In this document: positions 9,851-14,367 of the stretch, one piece after another | Numbering within the stretch: the stretch's first letter is position 1 | Layout of the letters: every line of letters starts with the position of its first letter | Assembly (NCBI GenBank): GCA_007570905.1 | Contig: RKSI01000209.1 | Span: 1 to 14,367, forward strand | Direction: 5' to 3' | DNA from: Gammaproteobacteria bacterium | GTDB lineage: Bacteria > Pseudomonadota > Gammaproteobacteria > Poriferisulfidales > Oxydemutatoraceae | DNA: 14,367 nucleotides | Translations under genes and position numbers: made by a program | The notes under the pieces: generated by a model | What the model saw: only the letters and a program-made list of their open reading frames with translations | Databases searched by the model: none | Told to the model about the DNA's origin: nothing

Positions 9851-10779
9851 CACGCCGTCCCGCCTTCGGCGCGCGCGGTTTGCAGTATGGCCAGCGCCAA
9901 ATCGTCAAAACCGATGCCTTCGGCGGCGGCGGCCATCGGCACCAGGCTGTGGCCGGTCATGCCGGGCACGGTGTTGGCCTCGAGCAAACGAAACTCGCCG
10001 CCGGCGTCGCGCATCACATCCACGCGCGCCCAGCCCGTTATGCCGAGCACATCGCAGGCGCGCAGGCACAATGCCTGCAAGCGTTCAATGTCCCGCGCCG
10101 CCAGCCCGCACGGGCAGTGGTAGCCGGTGGCGTCGTCTTCGTACTTGGCGGTGAAATCATAGAACTCGCGCGCCGGTTGCAGGCGTATCGGCGCCAGCAT
10201 CCGCCCGTCCAGCAGCGCGACCGCGTATTCGTCGCCGTCTATCCAGGTTTCGGCGATGACCGGGCCGCCGCAGGCCGCCGCCGCGCGCCAGGCGTCCGGC
10301 CATTGCGCCGCGCCGGACACCTTGCTGACGCCGATGCTCGAACCCTCGCACGCCGGTTTCAGCGCAAACACCGGCCCCAATGCCGCGCTGAGTTGTGCGT
10401 AACCGCCGCCTTCGTGCGCCTCGCTGAAGGCCGGCATCGGCAGCGCGTGTTCGGCCCACAGGCGCCGCGTGGCGAGTTTGTTCATCGCCAGCGCCGACGC
10501 CAGAATGCCGCTGCCGGTGTACGGAATGCCGAAGGTTTCAAGCAGCCCCTGTATCGCGCCGTCCTCGCCGCCGCGCCCGTGCAGCGCGATGAAAACGCGG
10601 TCGAAACCTGCGCCGCCGATGCGCGCCGCCGATGCGCGCGTGACATCAAAGGCCGCCGCATCCACGCCGGCGCGCGCCAGCGCCGCGGCGACGGCGGCGC
10701 CGGTTTGCAGCGAAATGCCGCGCTCCGACGACCAGCCGCCCATCAGCACGCCGACATGCCCGAACTCGCGCGCCGCCAT
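9850..10779 (-). CDS. ddlB: DdlB, D-alanine--D-alanine ligase
   Basis: This ATP-grasp enzyme joins two D-alanines for the peptidoglycan precursor. The protein is 309 residues, close to the 306 of E. coli DdlB. Motifs seen: GGWSSERGISL with Glu19 for the first D-Ala; ALHGRGGEDGAIQGLLE at 65-81; GSGILASALAMNK at 89-101; LKPACEGSSIGVSKV at 140-154; EFYDFTAKY at 205-213 (Lys212, Tyr213); and LLEANTVPGMTGHSLVP at 265-281 with metal ligands Glu267 and Asn269. The active site thus looks complete with the Tyr of D-Ala-D-Ala ligases, so no D-lactate or D-serine specificity is suggested. Start choice is between GTG at 10782 and ATG at 10779, both overlapping the murB stop. I report the ATG. The 3' end overlaps ftsQ by one base. 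Confidence 0.97.
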   Translation of the reverse strand: MAAREFGHVGVLMGGWSSERGISLQTGAAVAAALARAGVDAAAFDVTRASAARIGGAGFDRVFIALHGRGGEDGAIQGLLETFGIPYTGSGILASALAMNKLATRRLWAEHALPMPAFSEAHEGGGYAQLSAALGPVFALKPACEGSSIGVSKVSGAAQWPDAWRAAAACGGPVIAETWIDGDEYAVALLDGRMLAPIRLQPAREFYDFTAKYEDDATGYHCPCGLAARDIERLQALCLRACDVLGITGWARVDVMRDAGGEFRLLEANTVPGMTGHSLVPMAAAAEGIGFDDLALAILQTARAEGGTA

Positions 10780-11684
10780 CACGCCTTCTCCCCGATGATG
10801 CGGACTTCCGTCTGCAGGCGCACGCCGGTGTCGCGCTCGACGGTGTCGCGCACGCGCTCAATCAGGCGCTCAATGTCGGCGGCGGTGGCGTCGCCGCGGT
10901 TGACGATGAAATTGGCGTGCAGCGCCGACACCTCGGCGCCGCCGATGGAACAGGACTTCAATCCGCACTGCTCAATCAAGCGCGCGGCGTGGTCGTTTTG
11001 CGGGTTTCTGAACACCGAGCCGCAACTGGCGGCGCCGACCGGCTGGCTGCGGTTGCGCTCGCGCAGCAATTCTTTCAGCCGCGCGCGCAGCGCCTCGCGC
11101 GACGCGCCCGCGCGCAGCGCGAACTCGGCGCCGGTGAACCATTCCTCGCCCGGCATCCCGACGCGCCGGTAACCGACATCAAAGTCCGCCGGCGCCCGCT
11201 CGCGGCGCACGCCGGCGCGGTCCAGCGTTTCGGCCAGCGCGACATGGCGCCAGGTCTCGCCGCCGAAGGCGCCGGCGTTCATGCACAGCGCGCCGCCGAG
11301 CGTGCCCGGAATGCCGGCCATGAATTCCAGCCCTTCCATCCCGGCGTCGGCGCAATAGCGCGCCAGTTGGGCGCAGGTGGCGCCGGCGCCGGCGCGCACG
11401 CGCCCCGCCGCAACCCGTTCAATCCGGTCAAACCCCTTTCGCATGGAAATCACGATGCCGCGCACGCCGCCGTCGCGTATCAGCACATTGCTGCCCAGCC
11501 CCAGGCAGGTAACCGGATGACCGGCGGCGCAGTCGGCCAGAAAACGCGCGAGGTCGTCGGCGTCACGCGGCGCGAAGAAGCAGTCGCCGGCGCCGCCGAC
11601 GCGCCACGAATTGCAACGCGCCAGGCGGTAATCAAAATGCACGGCGCCGCGCAGCGCGGACACATCGCAGTCCAGATGAATCAC
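10779..11684 (-). CDS. murB: MurB, UDP-N-acetylenolpyruvoylglucosamine reductase
   Basis: MurB is the FAD enzyme that reduces UDP-GlcNAc-enolpyruvate to UDP-MurNAc with NADPH. The protein is 301 residues, the length of the shorter (type II) MurB class, not the roughly 340 of E. coli. FAD-binding segments: NSWRVGGAGD at 25-34, LGLGSNVLIRDGG at 61-73 and GIPGTLGGALCMNAGAFG at 124-141. Catalytic region: SCGSVFRNP with Ser223 as the expected proton donor, then IGGAEVSALHANFIVN and Glu293 in QTEVRI. The GTG at 11684 is preferred because it overlaps the murC stop as GTGA and has GGAG eight bases upstream. A TTG at 11714 would extend it by ten Pro/Gly-rich residues and has less support. The protein is unusually cysteine-rich. 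It overlaps ddlB by one base. Confidence 0.95.
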   Translation of the reverse strand: MIHLDCDVSALRGAVHFDYRLARCNSWRVGGAGDCFFAPRDADDLARFLADCAAGHPVTCLGLGSNVLIRDGGVRGIVISMRKGFDRIERVAAGRVRAGAGATCAQLARYCADAGMEGLEFMAGIPGTLGGALCMNAGAFGGETWRHVALAETLDRAGVRRERAPADFDVGYRRVGMPGEEWFTGAEFALRAGASREALRARLKELLRERNRSQPVGAASCGSVFRNPQNDHAARLIEQCGLKSCSIGGAEVSALHANFIVNRGDATAADIERLIERVRDTVERDTGVRLQTEVRIIGEKA

Positions 11685-13132
11685 CGCGCCATCTCCGGGC
11701 GGCGGCGCGGACAAAACCGCTCCACCAGCGTCTTCGCCAGGCCGCCGATGGAACCCGCGCCCATCGTCAGCAGCAAATCGCCGTCGCGCAGCAGCATCTC
11801 AAGCAGCGGCGGCACCTCGCCGAGCGACTTCACATACACCGGCACGACGCGCCCGCGCGCGCGGATCGCGCGGCACAGCGTCGGGCTGTCGGCGCCTTCA
11901 ATGCGCTCTTCGCCGGCGGCATGGACATCCAGCAGCACCAGTTCATCCACGCCCGCCAGCACCTCGCAAAACTCGTCGAACAAATCGCCGGTGCGCGTGT
12001 AGCGGTGCGGCTGAAACACCAGCACCCTGCGGCGCCCCGGCCACGCCTCGGCGGCGGCTTCAAGCACCGCCGCAATCTCGCCCGGATGATGGCCGTAATC
12101 ATCCACCAGCGTCGCGCGCCCGCGCCCGCCCGGCCCGACCGGTATCTCGCCGAAACTCTGAAAGCGCCTGCCGATGCCCTGAAAACGCCGCAGCGTGCCC
12201 TGAATGACATCGCCCTCGACGCCGAGTTCGTCGCACACGCCGATGGCGGCGAGCGCGTTCAGCACATTGTGGCGGCCCGGCAGGTTCAACTCCACGGCCA
12301 GCGGTTCGTCGCGCCCCGGCAGCGACGCATTGAAACGGCAGCGCATCTCGTCAAAGCGCACATCCGACGCGATGATGTTGCTGTCGGGCCGAAAGCCGTA
12401 GGTAATCAGCGGGCGCCCGAGCCGCGGGTAGAGTTCGCGCACGACCTCGTCCTCGTTGCAGACCACCGCCGGGCCGTAAAACGGCAGGTTGTGGACGAAA
12501 TCCACAAAGCCCTGTTTCAGCGTCTCAAAACGCCCGCCGTAGGCGCCCAGATGGTCGGCGTCGATGTTGGTCACCACGCACATCATCGGCTGCAAATGCA
12601 GAAACGACGCATCGCTCTCGTCGGCCTCGGTGACCAGGTAGCGCCCGCTGCCGAGCCGCGCGTTGGCGCCGTAACTGTTGACCCTGCCGCCGACGACAAA
12701 GGTCGGGTCCAGCCCCGCCTCCGACAAAATCGCCGCAATCAGGCTGGTCGTCGTGGTCTTGCCGTGCGCGCCGGCGACGGCGATGCCGAAGCGAAAGCGC
12801 ATCAGTTCGGCCAGCATCTCGGCGCGTTTCAGCACCGGAATTCGTTGTTCAACGGCGGCGCGCACCTCGGCGTTGTCCGCCGACACCGCAGACGACACGA
12901 CGACGACATCGCAACCTTGCAGGTGGTCGGCGCGGTGGCCGATGAACACCCGCGCGCCGAGCGAGCGCAGGCGCGCGGTCGCGGCGTTCTCGCTCAAGTC
13001 GGAACCCTGCACGCGGCAACCGAGGTTCAGCAGCACCTCGGCAATGCCGCTCATGCCGACGCCGCCGACGCCGACAAAATGAACGACGCCCATGTTCTCG
13101 GAAAAACGCCGCTGGTATTCGCCGAAAGTCAT
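11681..13132 (-). CDS. murC: MurC, UDP-N-acetylmuramate--L-alanine ligase
   Basis: MurC adds the first amino acid of the stem peptide to UDP-MurNAc, using ATP in the cytoplasm. The protein is 483 residues, near the E. coli length of 491. Motifs: the N-terminal UDP-binding loop VHFVGVGGVGMSGIAEVL at 17-34; the ATP loop GAHGKTTTTS at 121-130; TEADESDASFL at 168-178; TNIDADHL at 188-195; and GRHNVLNALAAI at 286-297. The C-terminal ligase domain follows, with GRRRVLVFQPHRYTRT and TMGAGSIG. The ATG at 13132 lies 7 bases past the murG stop, and its ribosome binding site GGAGGT (13142-13147) is made by the final codons and stop of murG. The 57-bp longer open frame starting inside murG has no family support. 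The stop overlaps the murB GTG by four bases. Confidence 0.97.
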   Translation of the reverse strand: MTFGEYQRRFSENMGVVHFVGVGGVGMSGIAEVLLNLGCRVQGSDLSENAATARLRSLGARVFIGHRADHLQGCDVVVVSSAVSADNAEVRAAVEQRIPVLKRAEMLAELMRFRFGIAVAGAHGKTTTTSLIAAILSEAGLDPTFVVGGRVNSYGANARLGSGRYLVTEADESDASFLHLQPMMCVVTNIDADHLGAYGGRFETLKQGFVDFVHNLPFYGPAVVCNEDEVVRELYPRLGRPLITYGFRPDSNIIASDVRFDEMRCRFNASLPGRDEPLAVELNLPGRHNVLNALAAIGVCDELGVEGDVIQGTLRRFQGIGRRFQSFGEIPVGPGGRGRATLVDDYGHHPGEIAAVLEAAAEAWPGRRRVLVFQPHRYTRTGDLFDEFCEVLAGVDELVLLDVHAAGEERIEGADSPTLCRAIRARGRVVPVYVKSLGEVPPLLEMLLRDGDLLLTMGAGSIGGLAKTLVERFCPRRRPEMAR

Positions 13133-13139
13133 CGCCGCA

Positions 13140-14264
13140 TCACCTCCGCATCTGCTCCAGGCAGGCTTGCGCGACGCGCCGCCCGGCATCGGGCGTCGCC
13201 AGCGCCGCCGCCGCGCGCGACATCCGTTGCAGCGCCTCCGGGTCGCGTTGCAGGCGCGCGAGTTCGCCGGCCAGCATGCGCTCCGACAGGTCGCGCTGCG
13301 GAATCAGCAGCGCGGCGCCGCGCTCCGACAGATAACGCGCGTTGTGCGTCTGATGGTCGTCCACCGCGTGCGGATACGGCACCAGGATTGCGGCGATGCC
13401 TGCGGCGGCGATTTCTGCGACCGTCATCGCGCCGGCGCGGCACAGCACCAGGTCGCCCCATTCATACAGCGCGCCGACATCGTCTTCAAACTCAAAGAAC
13501 TCTATCTCCACGCCGCACGCCGCGGCGCGCTCGACGGCGCCGCGCAAATGCCCGCGCCCGGTCTGCTGCCGGGTGCGCGGGCGCAGCGCGCGCTCCATCA
13601 GCGCCAGCGCGCCCGGCACGACGCGGTTGAACACGGAAGCGCCGAGGCTGCCGCCCAGCACCAGCAGGCGCAATTCGCCGTGCGCCGCGCGCGGCGCGCG
13701 CGGCGCACGGTCGGCGACGGCGCGGCGCAGCGGATTGCCGACAAAGGTCGCGCCGCGCTTTTCCAGCACGCCCGGAAAGCCGGTCAGCACGCGGTCGCTA
13801 AGCGGCGCCAGGCAGCGGTTGGCCAGACCCGGCGCGGCGTTTTGTTCATGTATCACCAGCGGCACGCCGAGCACAAAGGCGGCGACGCCGCCCGGCGCCG
13901 AGACAAAGCCGCCCATGCCGAGCACCAGCGCCGGCCTGCGCCGCACGAACGCCGCCAGCATCCGCCAGAACGCCAGCGACAGAACCCACGGCGCCGCCAG
14001 CCGCCGCAGCAGTTTCTTGCCGCGCACGCCGCCGACGCGCAGCGTCTCAAACGCAAACCCCGCCTGCGGCGCGACGCGGTTTTCCAGCCCGGCGCGGGTG
14101 CCGAACCAGACCACATCCAGGCCCTCGTCGCGCAGGCATTCGGCGACGGCCAGCCCCGGAAATACATGGCCGCCGGTGCCGCCCGCCAGCAGCGCCACCC
14201 GCGCCTGCGGCGCTTGCGGCTCTTGCGGCCCTTGCGCCTGCGGGGCGCGCGCGTCAGCGGACAC
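13140..14264 (-). CDS. murG: MurG, lipid II-forming N-acetylglucosaminyltransferase
   Basis: MurG is a peripheral inner-membrane GT-B glycosyltransferase that adds GlcNAc to lipid I to make lipid II. The protein is 374 residues, slightly longer than E. coli MurG (355). Motifs: the first glycine loop LLAGGTGGHVFPGLAVA at 25-41 with His33; the second, GMGGFVSAPGG, at 116-126; HEQNAAPGLANR at 139-150; LVLGGSLGAS at 201-210; and the UDP-GlcNAc site CRAGAMTVAEIAAAG at 275-289 with Glu284, followed by DDHQTHNA at 302-309. The extra length is a Gln/Pro/Ala-rich N-terminus (about 5-21) encoded by a short 9-bp repeat. The GTG at 14264 is supported by AGGAGG five bases upstream (14270-14275). It overlaps the end of ftsW by 11 bp. 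Confidence 0.97.
   Translation of the reverse strand: MSADARAPQAQGPQEPQAPQARVALLAGGTGGHVFPGLAVAECLRDEGLDVVWFGTRAGLENRVAPQAGFAFETLRVGGVRGKKLLRRLAAPWVLSLAFWRMLAAFVRRRPALVLGMGGFVSAPGGVAAFVLGVPLVIHEQNAAPGLANRCLAPLSDRVLTGFPGVLEKRGATFVGNPLRRAVADRAPRAPRAAHGELRLLVLGGSLGASVFNRVVPGALALMERALRPRTRQQTGRGHLRGAVERAAACGVEIEFFEFEDDVGALYEWGDLVLCRAGAMTVAEIAAAGIAAILVPYPHAVDDHQTHNARYLSERGAALLIPQRDLSERMLAGELARLQRDPEALQRMSRAAAALATPDAGRRVAQACLEQMRR
14204..14239 (-). repeat. Degenerate 9-bp tandem repeat in murG 5' end
   Basis: Four imperfect in-frame 9-bp units on the plus strand (CCTGCGGCG, CTTGCGGCT, CTTGCGGCC, CTTGCGCCT) encode the Gln/Pro/Ala-rich residues near the start of MurG. They lie upstream of the conserved glycine loop, so copy changes would alter only a flexible tail. 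Confidence 0.75.
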
Positions 14265-14367
14265 GCCCGCCTCCTGCGCGTGCGCGGCGGTATTTCAGCG
14301 CCGGCGCGCGGCACTGCGCCTCGTAATGAACGCGCATCAGCAAACCGATGCACACCAACGACACCAC
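14254..14367 (-). CDS. ftsW: FtsW, C-terminal end (partial)
   Basis: Only the last 37 codons are present; the gene runs off the right edge. The fragment VVSLVCIGLLMRVHYEAQ continues one hydrophobic segment into a basic cytoplasmic tail ending GGGRVR. This matches the end of FtsW/RodA-type SEDS glycosyltransferases (final transmembrane helix followed by R-x-D/H-Y-E). Position directly before murG, as in most dcw clusters, is the strongest support for FtsW over RodA. FtsW polymerises lipid II at the septum with its partner FtsI. The stop lies inside murG, an 11-bp overlap, so the two are probably coupled. Confidence 0.85.
   Translation of the reverse strand: MVSLVCIGLLMRVHYEAQCRAPALKYRRARAGGGRVR

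Noticed and set aside
11921..13630. Plus-strand open frame of 569 codons opposite murC and murG
   Set aside because: It is fully antisense to two conserved genes, ends in an Arg/Ala/Pro-rich stretch, and has no family pattern or plausible start context.
13853..14353. Minus-strand Arg-rich frame overlapping ftsW and murG
   Set aside because: Out of frame with both real genes; composition (Arg, Trp, Ala) is typical of a shifted reading of G+C-rich coding DNA.

Overview
The window is a G+C-rich stretch of a Gram-negative, almost certainly gammaproteobacterial, chromosome. It carries the distal part of the dcw (division and cell wall) cluster and the genes that usually follow it. The LPS gene lpxC after ftsZ, then a reversed DUF721 gene, an M23 peptidase, secA and argJ, is an order I associate with Pseudomonas-like and related gammaproteobacteria. 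I cannot name a genus from the sequence.

Everything except one small gene is on the minus strand, so transcription runs from high to low coordinates. In that order the genes are: ftsW (C-terminal end only, cut by the right edge), murG, murC, murB, ddlB, ftsQ, ftsA, ftsZ, lpxC, an M23 peptidase, secA and argJ. A short plus-strand DUF721/DciA-like gene lies between lpxC and the M23 gene and overlaps both. From ftsW to ftsA nearly every stop codon overlaps or lies within a few bases of the next start. Non-coding DNA is limited to about 25 bp before ftsZ, 192 bp between ftsZ and lpxC, 60 bp before secA, and about 98 bp at the left edge that I cannot assign. No gene-free stretch exceeds 300 bp.

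The genes fit together as follows. MurB and MurC make UDP-MurNAc-alanine, DdlB supplies D-Ala-D-Ala, and MurG makes lipid II. FtsW, FtsQ, FtsA and FtsZ build the divisome that uses it. LpxC commits precursors to lipid A, and the membrane-anchored M23 protein probably trims or senses peptidoglycan. SecA drives export of envelope proteins. ArgJ (arginine biosynthesis) rides at the end, overlapping secA.

I found no mobile element, CRISPR, tRNA, rRNA or unknown multi-gene system. This is core chromosome, and all expected catalytic residues I checked are present. The points worth a second look are modest. SecA has a 57-residue low-complexity insertion partly encoded by 9-bp tandem repeats. The dciA-like gene is embedded antisense inside an otherwise co-directional run. 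Two successive gene junctions are nearly identical. The lpxC leader carries a recognisable promoter and hairpin.
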